Assembly (NCBI RefSeq): GCF_001463905.1
Contig: NZ_BBWR01000002.1
Location: 737,561 to 801,560 of the forward strand
Origin: Aureimonas frigidaquae
Lineage (GTDB): Bacteria > Pseudomonadota > Alphaproteobacteria > Rhizobiales > Rhizobiaceae
Direction: 5' to 3'
DNA length: 64,000 bases
Position 1 is the stretch's first letter; each line of letters starts with the position of its first letter. The notes beneath the pieces are model-generated. The model was not told the origin of the DNA. It ran no database searches and saw only the letters and a program-made list of their open reading frames with translations. A program made the translations under genes and the position numbers. Positions 17,170 to 27,583 of the stretch are shown here, piece by piece.

Positions 17170-17970
17170 TTAATCGAGCATTTCCGCCGGAAGCGACTGG
17201 CCGAAGTATTTTTCGTAGATGCCGTTCAGCTTCCCATTGTGGAGATTGGTGCCGACCCACTCGTCCAGATAGGTCTTCAGCGCCTCGTCGTTCTTGCGCA
17301 GGCCAATGGCCATGGGATAGGCGGCAAGGTTCAGCTTCACCTCCATGTCGAGGCCAGGATTCTGCGCCGCCAGGGCCTGCGCCGTCGACAGCGCGGCGGC
17401 AAAGAGCGTCTGCTGGCCGGTGGCCACGGCGGTGGTGGCGGTGGCCTCGTCCTCGTAACGCACGACTTCGGCGTCGACGCCCGATTCCTTGATGGCGCGT
17501 GTCAGTTCGATATCGGCCGTGGTGCCGCGTGCGACAGCCACCTGCTGGCCCGCCAAGCCGCTGGCATCGGTGATGGTCTCGGAGGCCGGGCCGGCCACGA
17601 CGACCGGGATGACGCCATAGGGGCGCGAATAGTCGATGACCTTCTTGCGCTCCTCGGTGATCGAGAAGGAGGCGATGACGACATCGACCCGGTTGGAGAT
17701 CAGGAAGGGCACGCGGTTGGCGCCCGACACGGCAACGACCTCGAGCGCGACGCCCATATCGTCTGCCAGGAGCTTGGCGGTCTCGATGTCGGAGCCGGTC
17801 TGCTGCGCCGTTCCGTCCAGCATGCCGTAGGGCGGGTGGCCCAGATCCACGGCGACGACGATCCGCCCGCGCGACTTGATATCCGCCAGCGTATCGGCCT
17901 TTGCCGCGGCGGCCAGGCCGCCCAGCGTGACGCCGAGCGCCACGGCGCCGGCAACGAGCTTGTTCAACAT
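17170..17970 (-). CDS. ABC transporter substrate-binding protein (polar amino acid type)
   Basis: 266 residues. The signal peptide ends near residue 25 (AAAAKA before DTLADIKSRG). The mature part is a type 3 solute-binding fold: GRIVVAVDLGHPPYGMLDG, SDIETAKLLADDMGVALEVV, ANRVPFLISNRVDVVIASFSIT and QQVAVARGTTADIELT. The fold is that of amino-acid binders, but the operon is for sugar-acid breakdown, so the ligand may be a sugar acid or an amino-sugar acid. The ATG at 17970 has GGGAGAGAG upstream. It is the fourth gene of an eight-gene minus-strand run. Confidence 0.9.
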   Translation of the reverse strand: MLNKLVAGAVALGVTLGGLAAAAKADTLADIKSRGRIVVAVDLGHPPYGMLDGTAQQTGSDIETAKLLADDMGVALEVVAVSGANRVPFLISNRVDVVIASFSITEERKKVIDYSRPYGVIPVVVAGPASETITDASGLAGQQVAVARGTTADIELTRAIKESGVDAEVVRYEDEATATTAVATGQQTLFAAALSTAQALAAQNPGLDMEVKLNLAAYPMAIGLRKNDEALKTYLDEWVGTNLHNGKLNGIYEKYFGQSLPAEMLD

Positions 17971-18074
17971 GAGGTCTCTCTCCCTTTGGATTGGCCGGTG
18001 GCTTCCCGTGCGACCGGATGTGGATGGCGCCGGCCGCTCGGGCACGGCGCGCAATCTTGTGTGTGCGGGGTTTC

Positions 18075-18851
<777 letters not shown>

Positions 18852-18856
18852 AAGCG

Positions 18857-19510
18857 TCAGGACCCGGCACGGTTGAGGCGGCGCTCGAAGCGGCGCGCAT
18901 AGACCGAGAGCGGGTAGCAGACGGCGAAGTAGAGAAGCGCGGCGAAGGTGAAGACGACGAAGGGTTCGAGCGTCGCATTGTTCAGGATCTTGGCCGAATA
19001 GGTCAGGTCGAAGAAGCCGATCACCACCGAATAGGAGGTGTTCTTGACGATCTGGACCAGGAAGCCGACCGTCGGCGGCACTGCGATGCGCAGCGCCTGC
19101 GGCAGGATCACGTAGACGAAGCGCTGCGTTCCGGTCAAAGCCAGGCACTCCCCGGCCTCCCACTGGGTGCGGGGCACCGCCAGGATGCAGCCTTTCCAGA
19201 TTTCGCCCAGATAGGCGCTGGAATAGAGCGTCATGGCGATGCCGGCGGAGACGAGCGCCGACAGGGAGTATCCGTAGATGCTGAGGCCGAAATAGACCAC
19301 GAACATGATGACCGGCAGCGGGATGCCCTGGATGAGCTGGACATAGAGGCTCATGCCGCGTGACAGCCAGCGGTTGCGGGAACTGCGCCCCAGGGCGACG
19401 GGCAGGCCCACGATCGTGCCACCGACGAAGCCGAGCAGCGACAGGACGATGGTCCAGCCCGCGCCCTGGATCAGGAACCAGTATTGGGAAAAGGTCAGGC
19501 CGAGCAGCAT
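18857..19510 (-). CDS. amino acid-type ABC transporter permease
   Basis: 217 residues, about five transmembrane helices, His/Glu/Gln/Arg/opine permease family. The EAA loop is AYLGEIWKGCILAVPRTQWEAGECL, ending ILPQALRIAVPPTVG. It pairs with the adjacent permease to form a heterodimeric pore. It starts 28 bp after the first permease and ends 5 bp before the ATPase. Confidence 0.92.
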   Translation of the reverse strand: MLLGLTFSQYWFLIQGAGWTIVLSLLGFVGGTIVGLPVALGRSSRNRWLSRGMSLYVQLIQGIPLPVIMFVVYFGLSIYGYSLSALVSAGIAMTLYSSAYLGEIWKGCILAVPRTQWEAGECLALTGTQRFVYVILPQALRIAVPPTVGFLVQIVKNTSYSVVIGFFDLTYSAKILNNATLEPFVVFTFAALLYFAVCYPLSVYARRFERRLNRAGS

Positions 19511-19538
19511 GGAGCGCGCCTCGTTGGCAATGGGTGGC

Positions 19539-20222
19539 TCAAAGCGGGGTCTTCAGGCGGCGCAGCCGCGGGAAGGCGGCCTGCGCAACGCCGTGCAGCA
19601 GCAGGCGCAGGGCGGACGCCAGGACCAGGTAGATCACCGCGATGACGAGGTAGACCTCGAAGCCGCGGAAGGTGAAGGACTGGATCTGGTAGGCGACACC
19701 GGTCAGCTCGTTCGCGGAAATCTGCGACATGATGGAGGTTGCCAGCATCATCAGGATGAACTGGCTGACGAGCGCCGGGTAGACGCGCTCCACCGCCTGG
19801 GGAAGCTGCACGTTGAAGAACATCTGCCGGCGGGACATGGCCAGGCACGACGCCGCTTCCAGCTGGCCGCGCGGGATGGACTGGAAGCCGGCGCGCATGA
19901 TCTCGGCCGTATAGGCGCCGACATTGATCACCAGCGCGATGACAGCCGCGTTGAAGGGACCGATCCGCGCGCCCAGCACCGCAAGGCCGAAGAACAGCCA
20001 GAAGACCTGGATCACCAGCGGCGTGTTGCGAATGCCTTCGACATAGATGGTCACGATGCGCTGGGCCATGGGCGGGCCATAGAGCCGCGCCACGGCTGCC
20101 GCGGTGCCGAGGGCGAAGCCGGGAACGATCGATACGAGCGTCATCCACGCCGTCTGCTGGATGCCGAGCCACAGATCGGGCCAGTAATCATTCAGGAACG
20201 TGAAGTCGAATTCATAAGACAT
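19539..20222 (-). CDS. amino acid-type ABC transporter permease (first gene of operon)
   Basis: 227 residues, HisM/GlnP-type permease. It shows AYTAEIMRAGFQSIPRGQLEAA and VQLPQAVERVYPALVSQF (EAA loop). The start at 20222 (MSYEFDFTF) has a GGAGG ribosome-binding site 7-8 bases upstream and is preferred over an ATG six codons earlier. It is the first gene of the minus arm, divergent from the UxaA-family gene across a 232-bp control region. Confidence 0.92.
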   Translation of the reverse strand: MSYEFDFTFLNDYWPDLWLGIQQTAWMTLVSIVPGFALGTAAAVARLYGPPMAQRIVTIYVEGIRNTPLVIQVFWLFFGLAVLGARIGPFNAAVIALVINVGAYTAEIMRAGFQSIPRGQLEAASCLAMSRRQMFFNVQLPQAVERVYPALVSQFILMMLATSIMSQISANELTGVAYQIQSFTFRGFEVYLVIAVIYLVLASALRLLLHGVAQAAFPRLRRLKTPL

Positions 20223-20358
20223 AAGGCCTCCCCCACGCAAATGGACTTTGCGTGGCCCCTATTCTGCTGACCTGTTTTGAAGTGTGCGCGGCTCCGGCCC
20301 GGCCGGTCCCGCGCCTATGTCATTGCCGACATGGACACGCGCTTCATACCTCCCCGAC

Positions 20359-20381
20359 TTCACTTGCAAGTTGCATGTGAA
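20359..20381. promoter_or_regulatory. 23-bp inverted repeat in the divergent control region (candidate GntR operator)
   Basis: Arms TTCACTTGCAA (20359-20369) and TTGCATGTGAA (20371-20381) flank a central G and match as an inverted repeat except for one position. It sits between the divergent transporter operon and the UxaA-GntR-SDR operon, just upstream of a TTGACT. Local AT-content is higher than its surroundings. A GntR-family gene is encoded in the plus arm, so it is the likely operator, but this is inference. Confidence 0.6.
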
Positions 20382-20386
20382 TATTC

Positions 20387-20413
20387 TTGACTTTCAGACG
20401 GCTATCATAGAAT
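20387..20413 (+). promoter_or_regulatory. weak candidate promoter of the UxaA-GntR-SDR operon
   Basis: TTGACT (20387-20392) and TAGAAT (20408-20413) with a 15-bp spacer, shorter than ideal. It abuts the inverted repeat, so a bound repressor would block it. It leaves a leader of about 35 bases. Confidence 0.3.
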
Positions 20414-20454
20414 GGTTATTGCGTGCAATGACCAATTTTGAATCAGGTGACGCG

Positions 20455-21993
20455 ATGTCCGACACGCTCGACAAGGCAGCCCCGACGATCCTCTTGAATC
20501 CGAAGGACAATGTGATGGTTGCCCGCGAGGATCTCGCCGCGGGGCTGGGACTGGGCGGCGGCATCACCGCGCAGGACGCCATACCGAGCGGCCACAAGGT
20601 GGCGATCCGGCCGATCGCTGCCGGCGAGTCGATCCTGAAATATGGTCAGGTCATCGGCATTGCCTCGCGCGATATCCGCCCCGGCGAGCATGTCCACCTG
20701 CAGAACCTCGCCATGCAGGATTCCACCGCCTCGCACGAATTCTCGGCCGATGCGCGCCAGACGCCGCTCCTGCCGGAGGGTGAGCGGCGCAGCTTCCAGG
20801 GCTATCTGCGGCCGGACGGCCAGGTCGGCACGCGCAACTATATCGGCATCATTTCCTCGGTGAACTGCTCGGCCACCGTGTCGCGTGCCATTGCCGATCA
20901 CTTCAACCGGGGTGGCGGGCTCGACGGCTTCGACAATGTCGACGGCGTCGTGGCCCTGACGCACGGCACCGGCTGCGCCATCAACATGAAGACCGAAGGT
21001 TACGAGTATCTGATCCGCACGCTGAGCGGCTATGCCCGCAACCCGAACTTCGGCGGCATCCTGATGATCGGCCTTGGATGCGAAACGAACCAGATCTCCT
21101 TCATCACCGACAAGTATGGGCTGGAAGAAGGCCCCTTCCTGCGCACGATGACGATCCAGCAGCTCGGCGGCACCCGCAAGACCGTCGAGACGGCATCGGC
21201 CATCATCCGCGACATGCTGCCGGCGGCGAACGCCATACAGCGCAGCACGCAGCCCTTGTCCAAGCTGAAGGTGGCGCTGCAATGCGGCGGATCCGATGGC
21301 TATTCCGGCATCTCGGCCAATCCCGCGCTCGGCCATGCCGCGGACCTGATCGTCCAGAATGGCGGCACGGCGGTGTTGAGCGAAACGCCGGAAATCTACG
21401 GCGCCGAGCATCTTCTGACCCGCCGGGCCGTCTCTCCCGCCGTCGCCCAGAAGCTGATGGACCGTATCGGCTGGTGGCGTGACTATACGGCGCGCCACGG
21501 CGCCGAACTCAACAACAATCCCTCGCACGGGAACAAGGCCGGCGGGCTGACGACGATCCTGGAAAAGTCCCTCGGCGCCGTCGCCAAGGGCGGCACCATG
21601 CCGCTCGAAGCCGTCTACGAATATGCGGAGATCATCGACCGCACCGGCTTCGTCTTCATGGACACGCCGGGATACGACCCCGTGGCGGTGACGGGCCAGG
21701 TGGCCGGGGGCTGCCAGGTCATCGTCTTCACCACCGGCCGCGGTTCGGTGTCCGGCTTCAAGCCGGCGCCCTGCATCAAGGTTGCGACCAACAACCAGAT
21801 GTATGAGCACATGAGCGACGACATGGACGTCAATTGCGGTGGCATCGTCACCGGCGAGGATACGATCGAAGCAGCGGGCGAACGCATCTTCGAAACGATC
21901 GTCGCGGTCGCGTCCGGCCAGAAGCCGCTCAGCGAGGTCTATGACTATGGCGACAACGAGTTCGTCCCCTGGCAGCTCGGCGCGGTGACCTGA
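20455..21993 (+). CDS. UxaA/GarD-family sugar-acid dehydratase
   Basis: 512 residues. It has an N-terminal SAF (UxaA_N) domain, about 10-95 (PKDNVMVAREDLAAG, KVAIRPIAAGESILKYGQVIG), and a C-terminal dehydratase domain (FQGYLRPDGQVGTRNYIGIISSVNCSAT, LTHGTGCAI, IGLGCETNQI, CGGSDGYSGISANPALG). Relatives dehydrate altronate, galactarate or related sugar acids to 2-keto-3-deoxy acids with an Fe or Mn centre. The exact substrate is unknown. The ATG at 20455 has AGGTGA upstream; ATG 20428 is an alternative. It opens the plus-strand operon with the GntR and SDR genes. Confidence 0.9.
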   Translation: MSDTLDKAAPTILLNPKDNVMVAREDLAAGLGLGGGITAQDAIPSGHKVAIRPIAAGESILKYGQVIGIASRDIRPGEHVHLQNLAMQDSTASHEFSADARQTPLLPEGERRSFQGYLRPDGQVGTRNYIGIISSVNCSATVSRAIADHFNRGGGLDGFDNVDGVVALTHGTGCAINMKTEGYEYLIRTLSGYARNPNFGGILMIGLGCETNQISFITDKYGLEEGPFLRTMTIQQLGGTRKTVETASAIIRDMLPAANAIQRSTQPLSKLKVALQCGGSDGYSGISANPALGHAADLIVQNGGTAVLSETPEIYGAEHLLTRRAVSPAVAQKLMDRIGWWRDYTARHGAELNNNPSHGNKAGGLTTILEKSLGAVAKGGTMPLEAVYEYAEIIDRTGFVFMDTPGYDPVAVTGQVAGGCQVIVFTTGRGSVSGFKPAPCIKVATNNQMYEHMSDDMDVNCGGIVTGEDTIEAAGERIFETIVAVASGQKPLSEVYDYGDNEFVPWQLGAVT

Positions 21994-21998
21994 CGCCG

Positions 21999-22994
21999 AT
22001 GAGCGAGGCCATGCCGTTGGCGAGCGACGCGCGCGAGCCCGCCTATGTCCGCATCTGCCGGACAGTGCGCGCCAGCATCGAGCGCGGCATGCTGCCCCCC
22101 GGCACGGTGCTCCTGGAAGGGCCGTTGGCGGAGTTGTTCAATTCCAGCCGCTCGCCCGTCAAGCAGGCGCTCGCCACATTGGAAGCGGAGGGGCTGCTCA
22201 GCCGCTTCGCCGGGCGCGGGCTGATGGTGGGCGAGGCCGAAAGGCCCCTGCGGATGGAGCTGACCTCCGACCATCTCGCGCTCGACGGCGCGGAGCTGCA
22301 GGACGAGCGCCCCAACACGGCCGACCGCTATTATTACGAGGTCGAGCGCGAAATCCTGAAGCGCTCCCTCTTCGGCCGGTTCCGGGTCAACGAGCTGGCG
22401 CTGGCACGCCACTTCAATGTCGGGCGGACCGTCGCGCGGGATATCCTCATCAAGGCGCAGCTTGCCGGGATCGTCTCCAAGGGAGAGAAGGCCCATTGGT
22501 GGATCGTGCCCCTGGACGAGGAGCGGCTGCGCAACCTGTACCAGCTGCGCGAGATCATCGAGCCTGCGGCGTTGATGGGCGCGGCGCCGCATCTGCCGCG
22601 CTCGGTCATTGCGCAGACGCGCCGGCACCTGGAGCGTGCCGCGACCCGTTTTCCCGATCTGAGCATCGCCGAACTCGACCAGCTCGAGCACGATCTGCAT
22701 GCGCGGTGCCTCGGCTACTGCCCGAACCGCGAATTGATCGAGGCCTTGGGGCGCAGCCGCGCGTCGATCATCTCGGGCAAGCATATGCAAAGCATCCTGA
22801 TGCTGACGCCGAGCACCGATGCCTTCCTGGACGAACATCTGGCGGTGGTCGCCGCGCTGGACGAGCAGCGCCCGGACGCGGCATCCGAAGCGCTCTTGCG
22901 CCATCTGGTCATCTCGCGCGAGAAGGGCGTACAGCGTCTGGCCGAATTTCACCGGCGCTTTACCGCGGAGGCGGTGGATTACATCATGGACTGA
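21999..22994 (+). CDS. GntR-family regulator with two tandem winged-helix domains and FCD domain
   Basis: 331 residues. A first GntR-like winged helix spans about 14-75 (AYVRICRTVRASIERGMLPPG, SSRSPVKQALATLEAEGLL). A second spans about 108-170 (YYYEVEREILKRSLFGRFRV, VGRTVARDILIKAQLAGIV). A C-terminal helical FCD effector domain begins near 175 (LYQLREIIEPAALMG). Standard FadR-type members have one HTH and about 230 residues. It starts 5 bp after the dehydratase gene, so it is co-expressed with its presumed targets. Likely represses both arms of the island until a pathway intermediate binds. Confidence 0.88.
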   Translation: MSEAMPLASDAREPAYVRICRTVRASIERGMLPPGTVLLEGPLAELFNSSRSPVKQALATLEAEGLLSRFAGRGLMVGEAERPLRMELTSDHLALDGAELQDERPNTADRYYYEVEREILKRSLFGRFRVNELALARHFNVGRTVARDILIKAQLAGIVSKGEKAHWWIVPLDEERLRNLYQLREIIEPAALMGAAPHLPRSVIAQTRRHLERAATRFPDLSIAELDQLEHDLHARCLGYCPNRELIEALGRSRASIISGKHMQSILMLTPSTDAFLDEHLAVVAALDEQRPDAASEALLRHLVISREKGVQRLAEFHRRFTAEAVDYIMD

Positions 22995-23019
22995 AGCGGT
23001 CCATGGCATGGGAGGGGAC

Positions 23020-23766
23020 ATGAACAGTATCGATCTGACCGGACGCGTCGCCATCGTCACCGGCGGTGCCCGGGGCCTCGGCGCGGCAACGGCGCGCCGC
23101 TTCATCGACAGCGGGGCGCGGGTCTCCATCTGGGATATCGACGCGGATCTGATCGCGCAGACGGTCGGGGAGCTGGGCGCAGGCGCGCGCGGGCAGGTCG
23201 TGGAGCTGACCGACGAAGCGGCGGTGGCCAGGGCGGCGGCGGAGCTGGTGGCGGCGGAAGGCCGTATCGACATCCTCGTCAACAATGCGGGCATCACCGG
23301 CGGCAACGGCAAGCTCTGGGACCTTCAGCCCGACGTGTGGCGCAGTGTGCTCGAGGTCAACCTCATCGCCCCGTATCTGACCTGCCGTGCCGTCGTGCCG
23401 GGCATGCTGGCGCAGGGCTATGGGCGCATCGTCAATATCGCCTCCATCGCCGGCAAGGAAGGCAACCCCAACGCCTCCCACTATTCCGCCTCGAAGGCGG
23501 GGCTGATCGGTCTGACGAAATCTCTTGCCAAGGAAGTGGCCGGCACCGGCATCATCGTCAACGCCGTCACGCCCGCTGCGGCGCGCACGCCGATCTTCGA
23601 TCAGATGAGCCAGGAACATATCGACTACATGCTGGCGAAGATTCCGCTGAACCGCTTCCTGGAGCCGCACGAAGCAGCGGCCATGATCGCCTGGCTGGCA
23701 TCGGAGGAATGCTCCTTCTCCACCGGAGCGGTCTTCGACCTGTCCGGCGGACGCGCCGTCTACTGA
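23020..23766 (+). CDS. SDR-family NAD(P)-dependent oxidoreductase
   Basis: 248 residues, classical SDR. The nucleotide motif is VTGGARGLGAATA (13-25), then LVNNAGITGG, the catalytic region NIASIAGKEGNPNASHYSASKAG and the C-terminal AMIAWLASEECSFSTGAVFDLSGG. Context suggests a 2-keto-3-deoxy sugar-acid 4-dehydrogenase that would feed the FAH-family hydrolase of the minus arm, as in L-fuconate-type pathways. That assignment is inference. The ATG follows GGAGGGG and is 25 bp downstream of the GntR stop. Confidence 0.9.
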   Translation: MNSIDLTGRVAIVTGGARGLGAATARRFIDSGARVSIWDIDADLIAQTVGELGAGARGQVVELTDEAAVARAAAELVAAEGRIDILVNNAGITGGNGKLWDLQPDVWRSVLEVNLIAPYLTCRAVVPGMLAQGYGRIVNIASIAGKEGNPNASHYSASKAGLIGLTKSLAKEVAGTGIIVNAVTPAAARTPIFDQMSQEHIDYMLAKIPLNRFLEPHEAAAMIAWLASEECSFSTGAVFDLSGGRAVY

Positions 23767-23883
23767 GCGCTCCTGGCCGCAACAAAATTGCGCGCCGCCC
23801 GGTGCCGACATGCCGGAATTGCTCATGGGCAGGCACGGCGGCGGACGGGCTTCCTTGTCACGCGGCCGCAAATCACGGACACT

Positions 23884-25413
23884 ATGATGCATCTGGACGA
23901 GGATACATCTGACATGGCCGAGTGGGACGAACGGACGGACGCCGAGCGCGAGCGCCCCCAGCGGATGGGTGAACTGGCCACCCTCCCCGTCTTCTTCGAC
24001 CTGTCCGGCAAGCCCGTCATCATGGCCGGCGGTTCCGACGGCGCCGCCTGGAAGGCGGAGCTCCTGGCCGCTGCCGGCGCGCATGTGCGGCTGCATGCGC
24101 CGCTGGGCGAGCTGACCGCCGAGATGCGCGCCGTGCTGGGCGTGCGGTTCAACAGTGGCACCATCACCCATGTGGATCGGCACTGGGCCGCCGGGGACTT
24201 CATCGGCGCGGCGCTCGCCGTCGCCGATTGCGAGACGGACGAAGAGGCCGCACGCTTCCACGCGGCGGCCCGGCAGGCCGGCATCCCCGTCAACGTCATC
24301 GACAAGCCGGCTTTCTGCCAGTTCCGCTTCGGCACGATCGTGAATCGCTCGCCCGTCGTGGTGGGCATTTCCACCGACGGCGCCGCGCCGATTCTCGGAC
24401 AGTCGATCCGCCGCCGCATCGAAACGCTGCTGCCGCCGTCCCTGACGGGATGGGCCCGGCTTGCGGCCCGGCTGCGTGCCGACGTCATGGAACGGCTGCT
24501 GCCAGGGCCGCAGCGGCGCAGCTTCTGGGAGCGTTTTTCCGACAATGCCTTCACGGGCAAGAGCCCGGACGAGGGCGATGAAGCCGCCGCATTGCGGCTC
24601 GTATCGCAACTGGCAAACGCGCCGGAAAGCGGCGGCCGTGTCACGCTGGTCGGCGCCGGCCCCGGCGAAGCGGAGCTTCTGACGCTGAAAGCCGTGCGCG
24701 CCCTGCAGGCGGCCGACGTGATCCTGTTCGACGATCTCGTCTCCGACGATATACTGGAACTCGCCCGGCGAGAGGCCCGGCGCATGCTGGTCGGCAAGCG
24801 CGCCTCGCGCGATAGCTGCCGCCAGGAAGACATCAACCGCATGATGATCCAGTTCGCCCGGGCGGGCAAACATGTGGTCCGGCTGAAGAGCGGCGATGTG
24901 TCGATCTTCGGCCGCGCCGGCGAAGAGATCGAGGAGCTGCGCGCCGAGGGCATTCCCGTGCGGATCGTGCCCGGCATCACGGCTGCATCGGCCCTGGCGG
25001 CGGGCTTCGGCGTCTCCCTCACCCATCGTGACTGCGCGCAGCAGGTCCGCTTCGTGACCGGCCATTCGCGCAAGGGCGGGCTGCCGCAGGATCTCGACTG
25101 GCCGGCGCTCGCCGACGATAAGGCCACCACGATCTTCTATATGGGCGGGCGCATGTCCGGCCAGATCGCCGAGCGGCTGATCGCCGAAGGCCTGCCGGCC
25201 GCAACGCCCGTCGCGGTGGCGGCCAATCTGTCCCGCGCGGACGAGACCCGCGCCGTCGGCCGGCTCGACGAACTCGGCGACATCGTCGCCCGGGTCGGGG
25301 TCGACCGGCCGCTGCTGATCGGCGTCGGCCGAGTCTTCTCCGCCTGCGAGGCCAATGTCGGCCATGGCTATGCGCCCACGGCCATGTCGCGCCTGCCGGC
25401 CCGCGTCGCCTGA
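23884..25413 (+). CDS. cysG: siroheme synthase CysG (dehydrogenase/ferrochelatase + uroporphyrinogen-III methyltransferase)
   Basis: Bifunctional enzyme making siroheme for sulfite and nitrite reductases. The N-terminal part (about 30-240) is the precorrin-2 dehydrogenase/ferrochelatase module with VIMAGGSDGAAWKAELLAAAGA and NVIDKPAFCQFRFGTIVNR. The C-terminal SUMT module starts at VTLVGAGPGEAELLTLKA and has VILFDDLVS, RLKSGDVSIFGRAGEE, VPGITAASA and FYMGGRM. Two ATGs at 23884/23887 lack a clear ribosome-binding site; ATG 23914 (MAEWDE) has AGGA 10 bases upstream and may be the real start. No cysIH genes adjoin it. Confidence 0.92.
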   Translation: MMHLDEDTSDMAEWDERTDAERERPQRMGELATLPVFFDLSGKPVIMAGGSDGAAWKAELLAAAGAHVRLHAPLGELTAEMRAVLGVRFNSGTITHVDRHWAAGDFIGAALAVADCETDEEAARFHAAARQAGIPVNVIDKPAFCQFRFGTIVNRSPVVVGISTDGAAPILGQSIRRRIETLLPPSLTGWARLAARLRADVMERLLPGPQRRSFWERFSDNAFTGKSPDEGDEAAALRLVSQLANAPESGGRVTLVGAGPGEAELLTLKAVRALQAADVILFDDLVSDDILELARREARRMLVGKRASRDSCRQEDINRMMIQFARAGKHVVRLKSGDVSIFGRAGEEIEELRAEGIPVRIVPGITAASALAAGFGVSLTHRDCAQQVRFVTGHSRKGGLPQDLDWPALADDKATTIFYMGGRMSGQIAERLIAEGLPAATPVAVAANLSRADETRAVGRLDELGDIVARVGVDRPLLIGVGRVFSACEANVGHGYAPTAMSRLPARVA

Positions 25414-25417
25414 CGGG

Positions 25418-27583
25418 TCAGACGTAGTCGGTCGGGTCCTTCTGACGGTAGCCGTAAGCGGCCTTCAACGCATCGAGCACGTCCGCCGCCGCGCGCGCCA
25501 CCGGCGTTCCCGGCGGGAAGATGGCGGCGGCCCCGGCCTGCCGCAGCGGTTCCTCGTCGCTCGGCGGTATGACGCCGCCCACCACCACCAATATGTCCGG
25601 GCGTCCCAGCCGCCGCAGGGCGGCCTTGAGCTCGGGCACCAGGGTCAGATGGCCGGCAGCCAGGGATGAAACCCCGACCACATGGACATCGGCGCCGGCC
25701 GCCTGTTCGGCAACCTCGTCAGGCGTGGCGAAGAGCGGGCCAATGGTGACGTCGAAGCCCAGATCCCCGAAGGCGGAGGCAATGACCTTCTGCCCCCGGT
25801 CGTGCCCATCCTGGCCCATCTTGGCCACCAGGATGCGCGGGGCGCAGCCTTCGAGGTCGCGGAAATCGTCCACCAAAGCGCGTGTGCGCAGGGTCGCGTC
25901 GTCCGGCGCGCCGAATTCACGCTGGTAGACGCCCTGGTTGACGCGGATCTCCGCCCGGTGGCGGCCCCATGCCGTTTCCAGCGCTGCGGAAATTTCGCCG
26001 ACGGTCGCCTTGGCGCGGGCCGCTTCGACTGCTGCCGCCAGAAGGTTGCCCTTTCCGTCCCGCGCGAAGGCCGTGAGGCGGTCCAGCGCCTGGCGCAGCG
26101 CCGCTTCGTCACGCTCGGCCCGTAGCTGCGCCAGCTTGGCGAGCTGGCGTTCGCGCACGGCGGAATTGTCGACCTTCAGGACGTCGATGGCCTGCTCGTC
26201 GCGGGCCACATGGCGGTTGACGCCGACCACGGTCTGCAGGCCGGAATCGATGCGCGCCTGCGTGCGTGCGGCGGCTTCCTCGATGCGCAGCTTCGGAACG
26301 CCGGTGCCGATGGCCTTTGCCATGCCGCCGAGGGCTTCCACTTCGTCGATATGGGCGCGGGCACGCTCCGCCAGTTCGTGCGTCAGCCGCTCGACATAAT
26401 AGGACCCGCCCCAGGGATCGATGATCCGGGTTGTCCCGCTTTCTGCCTGCAGGAGGAGCTGGGTGTTGCGGGCGATCCGTGCCGAGAAATCGGTGGGCAG
26501 GGCCAGAGCCTCGTCGAGCGAGTTGGTGTGCAGGGACTGGGTGTGCCCCTGCGTCGCCGCCATGGCCTCGACCATGGTCCGGGTGACGTTGTTGTAAACG
26601 TCCTGCGCGGTGAGCGACCATCCGCTCGTCTGGCAATGAGCCCGGAGCGCCAGCGACTTTTCGCTCTTCGGATGAAAGCGGGCGACGCGTTCGCTCCACA
26701 GGAGCCGGCCGGCGCGCAGCTTGGCCACCTCCATGAAAAAGTTCATCCCCACCGCCCAGAAGAAGGACAGGCGCGGGGCAAAGGCATCGATGGCAAGGCC
26801 CGCATCCACGCCGGCGCGGATATATTCCAGCCCGTCGGCCAGCGTATAGGCCAGTTCCAGATCCGCCGTCGCCCCGGCTTCCTGCATGTGATAGCCGGAG
26901 ATCGAGATGGAGTTGAAGCGCGGCATGTGCTGCGAGGTATAGGCGAAGATGTCGGAGATGATCCGCATCGACCCCTCCGGGGGGTAGATATAGGTGTTGC
27001 GGACCATGAACTCCTTCAGGATGTCGTTCTGGATCGTCCCGGACAGGCGTTCCGGCGCAACGCCCTGTTCCTCCCCCGCCACGATGTAGAGCGCCAGTAT
27101 CGGCAGGACGGCGCCGTTCATGGTCATGGATACGCTCATCTTGTCGAGCGGGATGCCGTCGAAGAGCGTGCGCATATCCAGGATGGAATCGATCGCCACC
27201 CCTGCCATGCCGACATCGCCCGCCACGCGCGGATGGTCGCTGTCATAGCCGCGGTGTGTCGCCAGGTCGAAGGCGATGGACAGGCCCTTCTGGCCGGCCG
27301 CCAGATTGCGCCGGTAGAAGGCGTTGGATTCTTCCGCGGTCGAAAAGCCGGCATATTGCCGGATGGTCCAGGGCTGGTTCACATACATGGTCGGGTATGG
27401 CCCGCGCAGGAACGGCACCATTCCGGGAAAGCTGTCCAGCGCCGGCAGCCCCGCCCGGTCGTCCGGCCCGTAGACGGGGCGCACGGCGATGCCCTCCGGC
27501 GTCTGCCATTCCTGGCCGCCGCCTGGCGCCGGCAGGATGGGCCGCCCGCGTGGCTGGCGGGAAAAATCGGGAATGCGGCTCAT
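25418..27583 (-). CDS. mutB: methylmalonyl-CoA mutase, large (catalytic) subunit
   Basis: 721 residues. Interconverts (R)-methylmalonyl-CoA and succinyl-CoA in propionate, odd-chain fatty acid and branched amino acid breakdown. Catalytic domain about 30-560 with [20 protein letters not shown] and [20 protein letters not shown]. The cobalamin domain (about 580-715) carries the base-off motif DGHDRG with H594 near [15 protein letters not shown], then SSLAAGH and VVVGGVIP. It overlaps the small-subunit gene by ATGA, so the two are coupled. No meaB chaperone is in the window. Ends 4 bp from convergent cysG. Confidence 0.95.
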   Translation of the reverse strand: MSRIPDFSRQPRGRPILPAPGGGQEWQTPEGIAVRPVYGPDDRAGLPALDSFPGMVPFLRGPYPTMYVNQPWTIRQYAGFSTAEESNAFYRRNLAAGQKGLSIAFDLATHRGYDSDHPRVAGDVGMAGVAIDSILDMRTLFDGIPLDKMSVSMTMNGAVLPILALYIVAGEEQGVAPERLSGTIQNDILKEFMVRNTYIYPPEGSMRIISDIFAYTSQHMPRFNSISISGYHMQEAGATADLELAYTLADGLEYIRAGVDAGLAIDAFAPRLSFFWAVGMNFFMEVAKLRAGRLLWSERVARFHPKSEKSLALRAHCQTSGWSLTAQDVYNNVTRTMVEAMAATQGHTQSLHTNSLDEALALPTDFSARIARNTQLLLQAESGTTRIIDPWGGSYYVERLTHELAERARAHIDEVEALGGMAKAIGTGVPKLRIEEAAARTQARIDSGLQTVVGVNRHVARDEQAIDVLKVDNSAVRERQLAKLAQLRAERDEAALRQALDRLTAFARDGKGNLLAAAVEAARAKATVGEISAALETAWGRHRAEIRVNQGVYQREFGAPDDATLRTRALVDDFRDLEGCAPRILVAKMGQDGHDRGQKVIASAFGDLGFDVTIGPLFATPDEVAEQAAGADVHVVGVSSLAAGHLTLVPELKAALRRLGRPDILVVVGGVIPPSDEEPLRQAGAAAIFPPGTPVARAAADVLDALKAAYGYRQKDPTDYV

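Noticed and set aside
22984..25365. A 793-codon minus-strand open frame
   Set aside because: Antisense to the SDR and cysG genes, both of which have clear family motifs.
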